Assembly (NCBI RefSeq): GCF_900105625.1
Contig: NZ_FNSD01000001.1
Span: 806,001 to 870,000, forward strand
Direction: 5' to 3'
Source: Terriglobus roseus
GTDB taxonomy: Bacteria; Acidobacteriota; Terriglobia; Terriglobales; Acidobacteriaceae
DNA: 64,000 nucleotides
This document shows positions 36,813 through 46,246 of this stretch, piece by piece. The notes beneath the pieces are model-generated. The model did no database searches and was not told where the DNA came from. It was given only the letters and a program-made list of their open reading frames with translations. Made by a program: the position numbers and the translations under genes. Within the stretch, counting starts at the first letter, position 1; each line of letters begins with the position of its first letter.

Positions 36813-37916
36813 ATGCGAACGATGGAGAACATGAGCCGCGAAGCTTCAACGCGAGTGGACGAAACCTGGCGTGCAGTCGAAGCAGACACCCTGTTTGAGG
36901 GAACACTGCTACCGCTGTCGCATCGCGCCGCGTGGGCCCAGACCCAGCCCAAGGGTTCCGTTCTTCATGTCGATGTGCTGGGGCCAGCCGGACGACGGAT
37001 TACATCACTTGTAGTGCAGCGGGATGGCAGCCGCATTCTGCCCGGGCACGTTTTTCTTCGGGTGCAGCGTTTCGGCTATGGCTGGCCTATGCACACCTGG
37101 TCCGCCGCGATCCAGCGGCTCACGGAGATCGCAAAGGCTGACAGCAAGGTATTGCGCCTGAATATCGAGATCTTCCTTCGGGAAGACCGGGAGAAGATGC
37201 ACGAACTGTTGCGTGCGAACGGCTTCACGTCCGTGCCACCGCGAAGCTATCGGCACACGCTGACTCTGCCGGTCGATCAGCCGGATGAGGCTCTGCTCGC
37301 CACTCGGAAATCTCTGAGGAAGCGCCTGCGCGACGCCGAGAAGGCTGGTGCTGTCATCCGCGTCCTCACGGAGCCACAATTTGCCGTGGCGTTGACCGCC
37401 CTGCAGCAGAAGGCTATGGAACGCAGCGGAGGCACCTTCCGCATTCCCGACTGGCCGTCCATCCTGAAGTTCTCCGAAGCAGAACCGGGAATGTCGCGCG
37501 TGGTCGGATTGTTCCCGTCTGCCGATGCAGTCGCACCGGACACCATGCTTGGCTTCGCATGGGGCTGCATGCACGGCGACCATGCGGAGTACCGCGCAGC
37601 CGGATCAGCGGAACTGGGCCCGGAGCACCGCGGAATCTCCATCAGCCATCCCCTGCTTTGGGACCTGGTTCGCTGGACCCGCGAAAACGGTGGGACCTGG
37701 TTCGATATGGGCGGCGTCACGCTGAAGGAAGGCGGCGACGATCCTCTGGCCGGTATCTCCGCCACGAAACGGGTCTTCAGTGAAACCGTGGAAGAGGTGG
37801 GCGAAGAGTGGATGCTGGAGCCGCACCCGTGGAAGAGCCGGCTCGCAAAGGGCCTTGGCAGACTGATCGGGAAGATGGCCACCTTCACGAAGCCATCGGT
37901 GGAGAAGAGCCGATGA
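36813..37916 (+). CDS. FemAB-like acyl/aminoacyltransferase of the PEP-CTERM locus
   Basis: Cytoplasmic protein of about 367 aa with a tandem GNAT fold related to FemAB, which in exosortase loci is a known companion (FemAB-like, PEP-CTERM-associated). Recognisable parts are SLRKRLRDAEKAGAVIRVLTE, ALQQKAMERSGGTFRIPDWPSI, and the C-terminal WFDMGGVTLKEGGDDPLAGISATKRVFS, corresponding to the FemAB end motif. It probably acylates or aminoacylates an exopolysaccharide or lipid-linked sugar. Start uncertain: three in-frame ATGs (this one, +9 and +18) are possible, the last with GGAG close by. It is preceded by a sigma-54-type promoter and overlaps the next gene by four bases. Confidence 0.78.
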   Translation: MRTMENMSREASTRVDETWRAVEADTLFEGTLLPLSHRAAWAQTQPKGSVLHVDVLGPAGRRITSLVVQRDGSRILPGHVFLRVQRFGYGWPMHTWSAAIQRLTEIAKADSKVLRLNIEIFLREDREKMHELLRANGFTSVPPRSYRHTLTLPVDQPDEALLATRKSLRKRLRDAEKAGAVIRVLTEPQFAVALTALQQKAMERSGGTFRIPDWPSILKFSEAEPGMSRVVGLFPSADAVAPDTMLGFAWGCMHGDHAEYRAAGSAELGPEHRGISISHPLLWDLVRWTRENGGTWFDMGGVTLKEGGDDPLAGISATKRVFSETVEEVGEEWMLEPHPWKSRLAKGLGRLIGKMATFTKPSVEKSR

Positions 37917-38977
37917 GCGGCCAACTTGTCAGCGTCCTGGTTCCGACCTACAACCGTGCAGACTGCCTGCTGGAGACGCTCGACTGCGTCCTCGCACAGA
38001 CCCACACAGACTGGGAACTGATCATCGTCGATGATGGTTCGACCGACGGGACGGGCAATCTCGTCGCTGCGCACTTCCAGGGCGACACGAGGCTGCGCTA
38101 CATCTACCAGCAGAACGCGGGCGTCTCGCACGCGCGGAATACGGGGCTTCGAGCAGCCAAGGGCGACTTCATCGCATTTCTGGATTCTGACGATCGCTGG
38201 ATGCCGTGGAAGCTGGCAGCTCAGCTCGCCTGTATGCGAGAGAGGCCCGAGATCGGCATGGTCTGGACGGACATGGAGGCGATCGACCACACGGGCGCAT
38301 TCCTTGAGGCGCGGCACCTGAGGACGATGTACAGCGCCTATCAACACCACCAGATGGACACGCTGTTCTCAGGCAGCATGGCGGCGGAAGCCGTCCGTTC
38401 CATGCCTGCGGAGGCAACCCAGCAGGAGAGCGCGGTGCGCTTCTTCTTCGGCGACATCTTCGCGCCCATGATTCTTGGCAGCCTGGTCCACACCTCGACC
38501 GTGATGCTGCGGCGCGACCGAGCACTACTGGTCGGCGGCTTCGATGAGACGCTCAAGCACTCCGGCGAGGACTATGACTTTCATCTCCGTACATGTAAAG
38601 CCGGCCCTGTTGGCTTGCTGGACGTGTCTGCCATCCAGTATCGAAAGGGCAGGCCGGATCGTCTCACCCGCTATACCGATGCCACGGCCATCAACTTCCT
38701 CGCGACCGTGGAGAAGGCCGTAGCAAACGACACGGAAGGCCGGCTGCGAAAGCAGGACGTGGATCGTGTGCTGGTGGAAGCGAATGAATGGGTGGCGGAA
38801 GAAAAGTTCAAGCTGCGCGATAGCAAGGCCGTCCGGCGGCACGCCCTCCGGTCATTGCGGCGGAAGCCGCGGCAGCGCAGGCTGATCGCACTTTTTGTGA
38901 TGAGCTATCTTCCGATGACCCTGTTGGAACGGGTGATGCGGTTCTATCGTTCCGCGAAGGATCGGCTTCGCCGATAG
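37913..38977 (+). CDS. family 2 glycosyltransferase
   Basis: Cytoplasmic GT-A enzyme of 354 aa. The N-terminus has VSVLVPTYNRADCLLETLDC and WELIIVDDGSTDGT, and the nucleotide-sugar DxD-like motif is AFLDSDDRWMPWKL. HTSTVMLRRDRALLVGGFDE is the acceptor-side segment. The basic C-terminus (RRHALRSLRRKPRQRR) ends in a hydrophobic stretch (LIALFVMSYLPMTLLERV) that may bind the membrane. It adds a sugar to an exopolysaccharide repeat unit. The ATG overlaps the FemAB-like stop (ATGA) and GGAGAAG precedes it. Confidence 0.9.
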   Translation: MSGQLVSVLVPTYNRADCLLETLDCVLAQTHTDWELIIVDDGSTDGTGNLVAAHFQGDTRLRYIYQQNAGVSHARNTGLRAAKGDFIAFLDSDDRWMPWKLAAQLACMRERPEIGMVWTDMEAIDHTGAFLEARHLRTMYSAYQHHQMDTLFSGSMAAEAVRSMPAEATQQESAVRFFFGDIFAPMILGSLVHTSTVMLRRDRALLVGGFDETLKHSGEDYDFHLRTCKAGPVGLLDVSAIQYRKGRPDRLTRYTDATAINFLATVEKAVANDTEGRLRKQDVDRVLVEANEWVAEEKFKLRDSKAVRRHALRSLRRKPRQRRLIALFVMSYLPMTLLERVMRFYRSAKDRLRR

Positions 38978-39043
38978 GGTCATAGCCCGTCGGCGCATTC
39001 TGTCGTATTCTTCAGCAGCAGAGCGAGTTCCTGCAGCTTGACC

Positions 39044-40042
39044 ATGTCCAAACGCCTTTTCCTGTCACGTTTCCTGAAGAGATCGGGTGTGTTCGCACTC
39101 CTCGATGCCCTGCCGTTACGACCTGGGGTGCTGGTGGTAAACCATCACCGCATCGGTGACGCGAGCCAGACACGCTTTGATCGTGGCGTCTTCAGCCAGA
39201 CTGCCGAAGGACTCGACGAGCAGATCCGCTTCCTTCGGAAACGCATGCCCATCGTGGCTGGCGAGGAGTTGGAGGCGCTGCTGACCGGCAAGCAACCGCT
39301 CAAGCGCACGTACGCAGCGATCACCTTTGATGACGGCTACCTCGATAACTACCGGGATGCCTTCCCCGTGCTGCAGAGTCAAGGCGTCCCCGCCATCTTC
39401 TTTCCGGTCATCCAGTACGTTGGCAGCGATGCGGTGCCCTGGTGGGATGAGATTGCCTACCTGGTGAGGAATACCACGCGACCATCTGTCGAGGTGAGTT
39501 ATCCATCGCAGTTGCAGGTCACACTGGGAGACGACCGCGAGGTGGCCATCCGGCAGCTGCTGCGCCACTACAAGAAGCCGGAAAACCGGAACGGCGAGAA
39601 GTTCCTCGAGGGGCTGCGAGCGAGTGCCGGTTGCAACCCACCGGCACCCGGACGGAGGTTTCTGGACTGGGATGAGGCCCGCACGATGGCGAATGCCGGC
39701 ATGGAGTTCGGCTCCCACACCTGTTCCCATACCATCCTGAGCCAGCAATCGCCCGAGGATCAGCGTTGGGAGCTTACAGAATCACGTCGCGTCCTCCAAA
39801 AGGAGCTTGGCAGGCCCATCCACTCCCTTGCGTATCCCGTCGGATCGGCAAGCGCCTTCACACCAGAGACCGAAGAGATAGCTGCCAATGCTGGGTTTTC
39901 GTTGGGTTTTGCCTTCCAGGGAGGCTGGAATCAGCCCGGTGTGGGCCGTGCAACGCATGTGCAGCGGATCTCCCCCGCACCGGAACCGGAACTGTTTCAG
40001 GCTCAGACGTTACAACTCATGAACCCGCTCGCGCGGTGGTAA
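39044..40042 (+). CDS. polysaccharide deacetylase (NodB/CE4)
   Basis: Protein of 332 aa with the NodB homology domain. The first metal/catalytic motif is ITFDDGYLDNYRDAFPVL (residues about 93-110) and the second GSHTCSHTILSQQSPEDQRWE gives the SHxxSH histidines. SLAYPVGSASAFTPETEE corresponds to the motif containing the catalytic base partner. It removes N-acetyl groups from a polysaccharide, and deacetylases of this type are regular members of PEP-CTERM exopolysaccharide loci. No clear signal peptide is seen; the N-terminus is basic and amphipathic, so location is uncertain. Confidence 0.87.
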   Translation: MSKRLFLSRFLKRSGVFALLDALPLRPGVLVVNHHRIGDASQTRFDRGVFSQTAEGLDEQIRFLRKRMPIVAGEELEALLTGKQPLKRTYAAITFDDGYLDNYRDAFPVLQSQGVPAIFFPVIQYVGSDAVPWWDEIAYLVRNTTRPSVEVSYPSQLQVTLGDDREVAIRQLLRHYKKPENRNGEKFLEGLRASAGCNPPAPGRRFLDWDEARTMANAGMEFGSHTCSHTILSQQSPEDQRWELTESRRVLQKELGRPIHSLAYPVGSASAFTPETEEIAANAGFSLGFAFQGGWNQPGVGRATHVQRISPAPEPELFQAQTLQLMNPLARW

Positions 40043-40074
40043 CTACCACCAAAGTGTGGCACAAATTTACCACT
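40035..40074 (+). promoter_or_regulatory. palindrome and half-site overlapping the deacetylase stop codon
   Basis: Perfect inverted repeat GGTGGTA-AC-TACCACC, whose left half includes the deacetylase stop codon, followed 15 bases later by TTTACCACT. They lie directly upstream of the -35 box of the next gene and share the TACCAC core with elements near 36.7 kb and 48.2 kb. A protein-binding role is inferred. Confidence 0.5.
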
Positions 40075-40080
40075 ATGTTC

Positions 40081-40109
40081 TAGACAAGTACCAATGATGA
40101 CCCTAGGAT
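40081..40109 (+). promoter_or_regulatory. candidate sigma-70 promoter of the small secreted protein gene
   Basis: TAGACA and TAGGAT are separated by 17 bases, about 40 bases before the ATG. The adjacent TGGCACAAATTTACCA resembles a sigma-54 site but lacks the essential GC at -12. Confidence 0.45.
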
Positions 40110-40149
40110 CAAGTTATTCCTTGCACGCGAAGGAATACTGAGGTCCTTT

Positions 40150-40551
40150 ATGCGCAATGCTTTGGTACTCGCTGCTACGTTGGTCATCTCCCTCTCTGCG
40201 ATCGCCCAGACGAAGGTTTGCATGGGTGGCAATCTCGATACCATGACGAGCACTGAGAAGCAAACCTGTGAGAACCAGGTCAGCATGGCGCGTACGGCCG
40301 CGGCAAACTCCAACATCTCAGGCGACTGGCACTTCGTCGTGGTCTGCGGCGAAGATGGCTGGAAGGACTACGCGGCCTTCTCGCAGCAGGGTGAGGCTCA
40401 GCTTCGGACCGCAGCAGCGGACACAGACTATGCAAACAAGACCACCTTTCTGCGCGGTACCCGCCTGAACTCTGCGGAAGTTGCAGGCGAGGTTGTGAGG
40501 AACGCTCTCCGCAAGCCCGCAACGGAGGCAATACAGCTCGCACGGAACTAG
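40150..40551 (+). CDS. small secreted protein of unknown function
   Basis: Protein of 133 aa with a signal peptide (MRNALVLAATLVISLSAIAQ). I do not recognise a family. The mature part has cysteines at KVCMGG, KQTCENQ and VVVCGEDGW and looks like a small soluble periplasmic or extracellular domain (FVVVCGEDGWKDYAAFSQQG, RGTRLNSAEVAGEVVRNAL). It has its own promoter region and a strong terminator, so it is a monocistronic gene inside the exopolysaccharide locus. Function unknown. Confidence 0.75.
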   Translation: MRNALVLAATLVISLSAIAQTKVCMGGNLDTMTSTEKQTCENQVSMARTAAANSNISGDWHFVVVCGEDGWKDYAAFSQQGEAQLRTAAADTDYANKTTFLRGTRLNSAEVAGEVVRNALRKPATEAIQLARN

Positions 40552-40571
40552 TTCGGGACGAAGCAAGATTC

Positions 40572-40604
40572 AAGGGCCACCCTGTCACAGGGTGGCCCTT
40601 TCCC
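40572..40604 (+). terminator. bidirectional intrinsic terminator
   Basis: Perfect 13-bp stem AAGGGCCACCCTG/CAGGGTGGCCCTT with a three-base loop, between the convergent small secreted protein and the following minus-strand gene. Confidence 0.88.
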
Positions 40605-40614
40605 TTGCGCGCAT

Positions 40615-41649
40615 CTACTTTAGCTTGGCTTCCGGATCTACCTTGCCGGAGTTCGGCAGGTACTCCAGATCGGCAATGGCGCTCAGGCTGACCACTTCAA
40701 AGTCGTTAAAGGTGATTTTGCCGAGGTTGTGAAGGTCATCATCGTCCCAGCGCACATCGGGTGTGCCGGACAGGTAAAGGGGCGATCCGTTATCCGCGAG
40801 GATGGCTCCGTAGGTCTTGAGTGCGTTCAGAATTGCCTGGTTCTTCGCGGAGAAGCCCGCCGTGTTGAAGCTGGATTTCAGGCGGATTCGCGCGCCCATC
40901 GGCAGCAGCGTGGTGCTGGTGTTGCTGCTGGCGTAATGCCGGGCGGGCCAGACGAAGGCGGCACGGGTCATGGGCAGGGTGAACCGCAGCGCATGGTTGA
41001 TCTGGCCGGAGGCGACTTCGTCATACCGGACGAGGGCCGGCATGATCTCAAGACCGGCAGCGTCGGCGGAATTCAAGCCCATGGGCGAGTTAGCAGGCAG
41101 GGGGCGAAGCTGGTTGCTGGTGAGGTCGACGTAGTTGCCCTCGTAGGCGTGGATGGTGCCATTCGCCTTACGCCCGACCGTGCCTGCGGAGGTGATCGGT
41201 GTGACGTTGTACATCTCATACAGCGCGCACTTCGGTGCGCCGACCACTGTCAGGAAGTGGTGATCGTCGCCGGACTTGGGGTGAGGACCGCCCTCTACCA
41301 GCGCGTTGGCACTGGTGCCCACGGGATAAGGCCCTTTGTCGCTGTCGTCCTTGTCCTCAAAGGTCGTCGTAACCTTGGTCGCGGTGCTGTCTACGACGTT
41401 GATCGGGATGCCGTTCGAGGCGTCGCGGCCGAAGTCCGGGTGCAGCGCGTAGCTCTTGCCAATGGTGTTGATGTACACAGCAGAATCCGGATCGGCGGGA
41501 AGACCGTTGATCGGCGTGTTCCAGATATTGTCCGATGGATAGATGGTGCAGCCGCCCACCATGCGGGCCTGCGCTGGGGTAAGGGTCTGGGCTTGAAGCA
41601 CGCCGGCAGTGGCCAGCGACGCGAGGGCGAGGGCAAGAAGCTGTTTCAA
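40615..41649 (-). CDS. secreted protein of an uncharacterised family, paralogue A
   Basis: Protein of 344 aa with a signal peptide (LKQLLALALASLATAGVLQAQ, TTG start with AGGTGA five bases upstream). It has no family I can name functionally. The mature part has conserved blocks: YPSDNIWNTPINGLP, HPDFGRDASNGIPINVV, DDSDKGPYPV, VEGGPHPKSGDDHHFLTVV, SADAAGLEIMPALVRYDEV, ALRFTLPMTRAAFVWPARHY and SGTPDVRWDDDDLHNL. Nearly the same blocks occur in the gene ending near 46247. His-, Asp- and Trp-rich conserved motifs suggest an enzyme, possibly acting on glycans, but this is speculation. The upstream region diverges from the GT39 gene. Confidence 0.82.
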   Translation of the reverse strand: MKQLLALALASLATAGVLQAQTLTPAQARMVGGCTIYPSDNIWNTPINGLPADPDSAVYINTIGKSYALHPDFGRDASNGIPINVVDSTATKVTTTFEDKDDSDKGPYPVGTSANALVEGGPHPKSGDDHHFLTVVGAPKCALYEMYNVTPITSAGTVGRKANGTIHAYEGNYVDLTSNQLRPLPANSPMGLNSADAAGLEIMPALVRYDEVASGQINHALRFTLPMTRAAFVWPARHYASSNTSTTLLPMGARIRLKSSFNTAGFSAKNQAILNALKTYGAILADNGSPLYLSGTPDVRWDDDDLHNLGKITFNDFEVVSLSAIADLEYLPNSGKVDPEAKLK

Positions 41650-41920
41650 AGGAATCACCTGCGAGAATGGAACGGCCGGGAGAAAGCCGAACTGATTGGG
41701 GATGCAAGAAGATAGCAAGCCGTGATGTGCACGGGTTTGCGGGTTTTCCAGTCCCCCGAAGGTAGATTTTGAGCTTGCTTTCGTCATCCCAATCTGCTGC
41801 TGCGTCACACGCCGGAAGATCCTTCCTACCCCAGGCGGTTGATTCCCGCAGAGCGCGAAATGTCGTACCATCCGACGACGTGACACCGATCCCTGCAACT
41901 CGTTTCATCTGGAGATTTTG

Positions 41921-43426
41921 TTGAATTCTGTCGCAGCACCAACATCAAGTGGAATAAACGGACGGCGAACTGCTTCTCAGTCGCAAAACTGGCGTTGGTT
42001 GTTGCTGGCGGTGGTGACCCTGCTGGTCCAGGTGCTCCCTTATCTGTCCTACCGATGGGTCACCGATGAGAGCTGGTACACGGGACCGGGCTATTCGCTG
42101 GCGCACGGGCATGGCGTGGCAGACCCCGCCATTGGTCCAAACGATATTGAGAACCACTTCGATGCCCGTCCGCCGGGAACGGCAATTGTCATCTCAGGCG
42201 TCTTTCGCATGCTGGGCGTCGGCCAGGTGCAGGCCCGTCTGGGGTCGGTGGTCGCAGCCATCATTGTGCTGCTGGCCGTCTACCGGATCGGGCTGGACGT
42301 CCTTGGAAGGAACGGCGCCATCGTCGCCGTGCTGGTGGCAGCAACCGACAACTTCCTGGTAGCAAGTGCGCGCACCGCCCGGCCTGAAGCGCTGACCACC
42401 ATGGCAGTCATGCTGAGCCTGTGGGCCATGGTGCGCTATGCCAGATCGCCACAAATGCTATGGGCTTTCGCGTCGGGCATCCTGATCGCCCTCGCGGCCA
42501 TGTTCCACATCACGGTGCTCGGCTTTGTGATCTCGTTCGGATTACTTGCGATCGTGATCGATCATCGCGGCGGGCGGTTCCCCCTGCGAGGTGCATTGCT
42601 GTACACCGCTGGTTTCGCGGCCGGACTGGGTCCCTTTGTCGCGTGGATCCTGACGAGTCCCCTGGGCAAGAAGGGCTTCCGAGCAGAGTACCTTGCCCGC
42701 ACGCACGAAGGCCAGATGTTGAAGCTGGCGCACGAGTGCAAGCGCTACGCTGACATGCTCGGCCTGCACCAGCTCCACGGCGGCCTGGAGTGGGTGCCTG
42801 TACGCATCCTGATCCCGGCCTGCTTCCTCGCCGCGACCTTCCTGCTGTGGCGGTATCGCCGCACATGGTTCTGGCTGGAACTGCTGCTCTTCGTCCCGAC
42901 CGTGTTCTGGTTCATCGAAACGGCAAACAAATCTTCGCGCTACTTTGCCCTGACGGCCCCTTTCACGGCACTCGTCATCGGAGCCTGCGTGGCGATTACG
43001 CTTTCACAGCAGCGATGGCGCAAGCCCGTTCTCTACGCCGCGGGCCTGCTGATCGCCATGCAGTTCGGATCAAACCTGCTCTTGCTGCGCGCTGCCAGCC
43101 ACGCCAACTACAACAAGGTGGCCGCGGAGCTCAATAGCGTTGTGCCTGCGGGCGAGCCGGTCTATGGCACCATTACCTTCTGGCTTGCAATGCACGACCA
43201 CACCTACCTGTCGTATGAGCGCACGACACCCCGCATGGCGCAGGAGCAGTTTGGCGTTCACTACTTTGTCCTGGGTGACCGGATGATGACGCAGGGCGAA
43301 CCATGGGATGCCGAATTTTACGAGGACATGAACCAGTACCTCGCAGACCTGGTCCAGCGAAGCACCCTGGTGGGAAATTTTCCGGATCCGTACTACGGCG
43401 ACCTGAAGGTCTACCGCACACAGTAA
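41921..43426 (+). CDS. GT39/ArnT-like membrane glycosyltransferase
   Basis: Protein of 501 aa with about 10-11 hydrophobic helices. Early residues VTDESWYTGPGYSLAHGHG and the loop ENHFDARPPGTAIVISG place the conserved acidic and Pro-rich first periplasmic loop of the GT39/GT83 family, which transfers sugars from polyprenyl phosphate. It likely decorates a lipid-linked or exported glycan. The start is TTG; the second of two adjacent TTG codons fits the GGAG spacing best. Cluster neighbours are a GT4 enzyme and a Wzy-like polymerase. Confidence 0.78.
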   Translation: MNSVAAPTSSGINGRRTASQSQNWRWLLLAVVTLLVQVLPYLSYRWVTDESWYTGPGYSLAHGHGVADPAIGPNDIENHFDARPPGTAIVISGVFRMLGVGQVQARLGSVVAAIIVLLAVYRIGLDVLGRNGAIVAVLVAATDNFLVASARTARPEALTTMAVMLSLWAMVRYARSPQMLWAFASGILIALAAMFHITVLGFVISFGLLAIVIDHRGGRFPLRGALLYTAGFAAGLGPFVAWILTSPLGKKGFRAEYLARTHEGQMLKLAHECKRYADMLGLHQLHGGLEWVPVRILIPACFLAATFLLWRYRRTWFWLELLLFVPTVFWFIETANKSSRYFALTAPFTALVIGACVAITLSQQRWRKPVLYAAGLLIAMQFGSNLLLLRAASHANYNKVAAELNSVVPAGEPVYGTITFWLAMHDHTYLSYERTTPRMAQEQFGVHYFVLGDRMMTQGEPWDAEFYEDMNQYLADLVQRSTLVGNFPDPYYGDLKVYRTQ

Positions 43427-43465
43427 AGATGCAGGCACCGCAGAGATACCCGTAGATGAGGCTGC

Positions 43466-44761
43466 ATGATCGCTAGGCTGAAGATCGAGGCGGAGGACTT
43501 CCTCCGCTACAACCCCACAGTCCGCAATACCCTTGCCCGATACAAGATTCAGCGGGCGGCGAGATCCGAGGCGCCGAACACCAGGGCGGCAATCGCCTCC
43601 CTGCGCGACCTGTGCGCCGCGGCACGACTCGCCAGCGACGGTTCGCTGGTCCTGCAAGCGGAAAGCGCCATCGAGCGCGTTTTGAATCGAATCAATCCTG
43701 CCGAAATTGTCTGGGAGGAACTGCTGCCGGACCCTGCTTCGCGGCGAATCTCAAAAGGCATGATTCTGAAGCCATACGTCAGCGAACGTGAAAAGGGTGT
43801 GGTCTTCGTCTCGTTCGAAAACCAGATGGCCCGACTCGCGAAGGCGACGGATCTTGCGCGCTTTGCCAGCCGGTACACGCTGGTCGTCTCGCCCTCGTGG
43901 TGCCCGCCACACTCGGTGTACACCTACCTGTTCCCGCGGGTTTACCCGGACAAGATCATCACGCTCATCAGCAATACGAAGGATCTGACCTACTTCCCGC
44001 GCATGGACTCGAAGTACAGCATGCTGCCGCTGTATGCCTCCAACTGGGTTGATGACCGCGAATTCCGGCCTGTCCCCAAGACTGAGAAGAACATCGACAT
44101 CTTCATGCTTGCGAACTTCGCGAAGTATAAGCGCCACTACGCATTTTTCCGTGCGTTGCAGGATGTTCCGCGAAGCTTCCGAATCGTGCTGAACGGCCAG
44201 AGCGAACCAGGCCGTTCGCGCGAGACGATCCTGGATGAGGCCGGTGCCTATGGTGTGCGCGATCGCTTCGAGCTGCGCGAAAACGTTACGGACCAGGAAC
44301 TGCATGACAACCTGGTGCATGCGAAGACCAGCGTCATCCTGTCGCTGCGCGAGGGCTCGTGCGTCGCGGTCGTTGAAGCCATGTTCGCGAACACGCCGGT
44401 TGGCATGTTGGAGCATGCAGAAATTGGTTCGCGCGTCTTCATTACGCCGGAAACCGGGCGACTGCTGAAGCCTGCCGCGCTTGGCGCACAGTTAACAGAC
44501 TTCGTGAATACCTCGCACGCCTACGAGCCGAGACGGTGGGTAGAAGAGAACGGTGTCGGCTGCCTGGCAAGCTCTGCTACGCTCAACGACACTCTGAAGC
44601 GCGAGGCGCTGTCCGCAGGCCGCGACTGGACGGAGGACATCGCACCCCTGCGATGGCGTCCCAATCCCCAGTTCTACCGGCCTGAAGATGCAGCTCGCAT
44701 GCAGGAGGCACATGCCGACATCGAGGCATGCGGCCTGTTGATAGGGCCCGCCGCGCAATGA
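43466..44761 (+). CDS. GT4-type glycosyltransferase
   Basis: Cytoplasmic GT-B enzyme of 431 aa. Its C-terminal half has the donor-binding region of the family: LNGQSEPGRSRETILDEAGA, FELRENVTDQELHDNLVHAK and VILSLREGSCVAVVEAMFANTPVGML, where the Glu of the E-x7-E motif lies. The N-terminal half is divergent (ISKGMILKPYVSEREKGVVFVSFE). It probably adds a sugar to the exopolysaccharide repeat. GAGG precedes the ATG by five bases. It starts 39 bases after the GT39 gene, consistent with an operon. Confidence 0.8.
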   Translation: MIARLKIEAEDFLRYNPTVRNTLARYKIQRAARSEAPNTRAAIASLRDLCAAARLASDGSLVLQAESAIERVLNRINPAEIVWEELLPDPASRRISKGMILKPYVSEREKGVVFVSFENQMARLAKATDLARFASRYTLVVSPSWCPPHSVYTYLFPRVYPDKIITLISNTKDLTYFPRMDSKYSMLPLYASNWVDDREFRPVPKTEKNIDIFMLANFAKYKRHYAFFRALQDVPRSFRIVLNGQSEPGRSRETILDEAGAYGVRDRFELRENVTDQELHDNLVHAKTSVILSLREGSCVAVVEAMFANTPVGMLEHAEIGSRVFITPETGRLLKPAALGAQLTDFVNTSHAYEPRRWVEENGVGCLASSATLNDTLKREALSAGRDWTEDIAPLRWRPNPQFYRPEDAARMQEAHADIEACGLLIGPAAQ

Positions 44762-44817
44762 CAGTATTCGCAGCTGCAACGGGTCAATTTGTGAAGTCGA
44801 AAGGGCGGGCCTGAGCC

Positions 44818-46245
44818 GTGGCCTTTTTCTTCACGCTGCTCTACATGCTCACGGCTTTCGTCAGCCCGCCCGTGCTCTTTGGCGATCTGCACGTGTATCA
44901 CGTCGAGATCATCATCTCGCTTCTTGCGATTGTTACTTCGCTGCCTGCCGTGGGGCCGTCACGATTGCTGCAGCGGCCGCAGACCTGGGCGATCTTTACG
45001 CTGTGGATCGTGATCACCATCTCGCTGATGCTGAACACCTCCATGCGCGAAGGCGCTGCAGAGTTCTATGCGTTCCTGCCGGTGGTCTTCGGCTACTTCC
45101 TGACAGCGCTGAACTGCAAGACCAAGCGTCACTTCCAACTGATCATCCTTGCGCTCTTTCTAGGCGCGCTGTACTTCATCGTCCACGGCTACCTGGACCT
45201 GACTGCAAACGTGTCGCCCAGCCTATACCTTTATGGCGAGGGAACTCTCCGGCGTTTGCGCGGACTTGGCCTGGTCAACGACCCCAACGACTTCTCGCAA
45301 GTCGTGGTCAGCCTGATCCCATGCGTGTTTCTGTTCCGGCAACGCAGCACCTTCCTGAACATTTTCACCATCGGACTTCCCGTCGCTTGCCTGCTCACCG
45401 GACTGTTCCTGGCGCACTCTCGTGGCGCGGGCGTGGGCCTGATGGCGATTGTGATCCTGTCGGCGCGCCGGCGAATTGGAACGATTCCCGCCATCATCGT
45501 GGCAGGCACACTCTTTGCGGGTTCGCTGGCGTTCGGCTGGTCGGGCGGTCGAGATGTCTCGGTAGAGGCGGGCGCGGATCGCCTTGACGCCTGGGTGATG
45601 GGCATTGAATTCATCAAGACGCATCCCCTGCTGGGCATTGGGCATGATCGCTTCGGCGAACTGAATTACATCACCGCTCACAACTCCATCATGCAGTGCG
45701 CCGCCGAGGATGGATTCCTTGGCTTCTCGTGCTGGGTGATGTTCCTCTTCGTCAGCATACGGACGACAGTTCGCCTGGGCACAGCAACGCCCGCGACGGA
45801 AGAGTCTGGGCAGCCGATGGCCGCGGCACCAGCTTCACCAAAAGACGCATGGGCGATGATGCTGGCACGGTCAAAACAGACCGAGGCGATTCCCGGCATG
45901 GCCGTACCGTCCGGCCCGGCAGTCATTGTCCCCGGATGGGGAACTGCTGAGCTGGCAGACGGTTCTGCGGGGGGCGCGCCAGAAATCCAGGGGATCGCAA
46001 AGTTGCTCCTGCTGGCCCTGACGGGATTTCTGACGGCGGGATGGTTCCTCTCCCGAGCGCTCTCCCCGTGGATGTTCATGTATGGCGGCATGATCCTTGC
46101 GCTGCAGAACATGGCGGAGAGAAGGAACATCTTCCTGACGAAGGATCCTTTGCCCTTCATTCTGCGATGCTCCATCCTCATCGCACTGGGATTGCTGGCG
46201 CTGGTCTACCTCACTCTGAAGGTCCGATCAAAGATGGGCCAGTAG
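44818..46245 (+). CDS. O-antigen ligase/polymerase-like membrane protein (Wzy_C family)
   Basis: Protein of 475 aa with about 10-11 hydrophobic segments. The long periplasmic loop holds the Wzy_C-type signature GIGHDRFGELNYITAHNSIMQCAAEDG near residues 280-305, with HNS as the expected polymerase/ligase motif. It probably polymerises exopolysaccharide units or ligates glycan to an acceptor. In PEP-CTERM loci such a protein has been proposed as an O-glycosylation ligase. The start is GTG; the Shine-Dalgarno is poor and an ATG nine codons later is possible. It ends one base before the stop of the convergent paralogue B gene. Confidence 0.84.
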   Translation: MAFFFTLLYMLTAFVSPPVLFGDLHVYHVEIIISLLAIVTSLPAVGPSRLLQRPQTWAIFTLWIVITISLMLNTSMREGAAEFYAFLPVVFGYFLTALNCKTKRHFQLIILALFLGALYFIVHGYLDLTANVSPSLYLYGEGTLRRLRGLGLVNDPNDFSQVVVSLIPCVFLFRQRSTFLNIFTIGLPVACLLTGLFLAHSRGAGVGLMAIVILSARRRIGTIPAIIVAGTLFAGSLAFGWSGGRDVSVEAGADRLDAWVMGIEFIKTHPLLGIGHDRFGELNYITAHNSIMQCAAEDGFLGFSCWVMFLFVSIRTTVRLGTATPATEESGQPMAAAPASPKDAWAMMLARSKQTEAIPGMAVPSGPAVIVPGWGTAELADGSAGGAPEIQGIAKLLLLALTGFLTAGWFLSRALSPWMFMYGGMILALQNMAERRNIFLTKDPLPFILRCSILIALGLLALVYLTLKVRSKMGQ

Positions 46246-46246
46246 C

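Noticed and set aside
40055-40072. TGGCACAAATTTACCA as a sigma-54 promoter
   Set aside because: The -24 element is perfect but the obligatory GC at -12 is CC; a sigma-70-type promoter immediately downstream explains the gene better.
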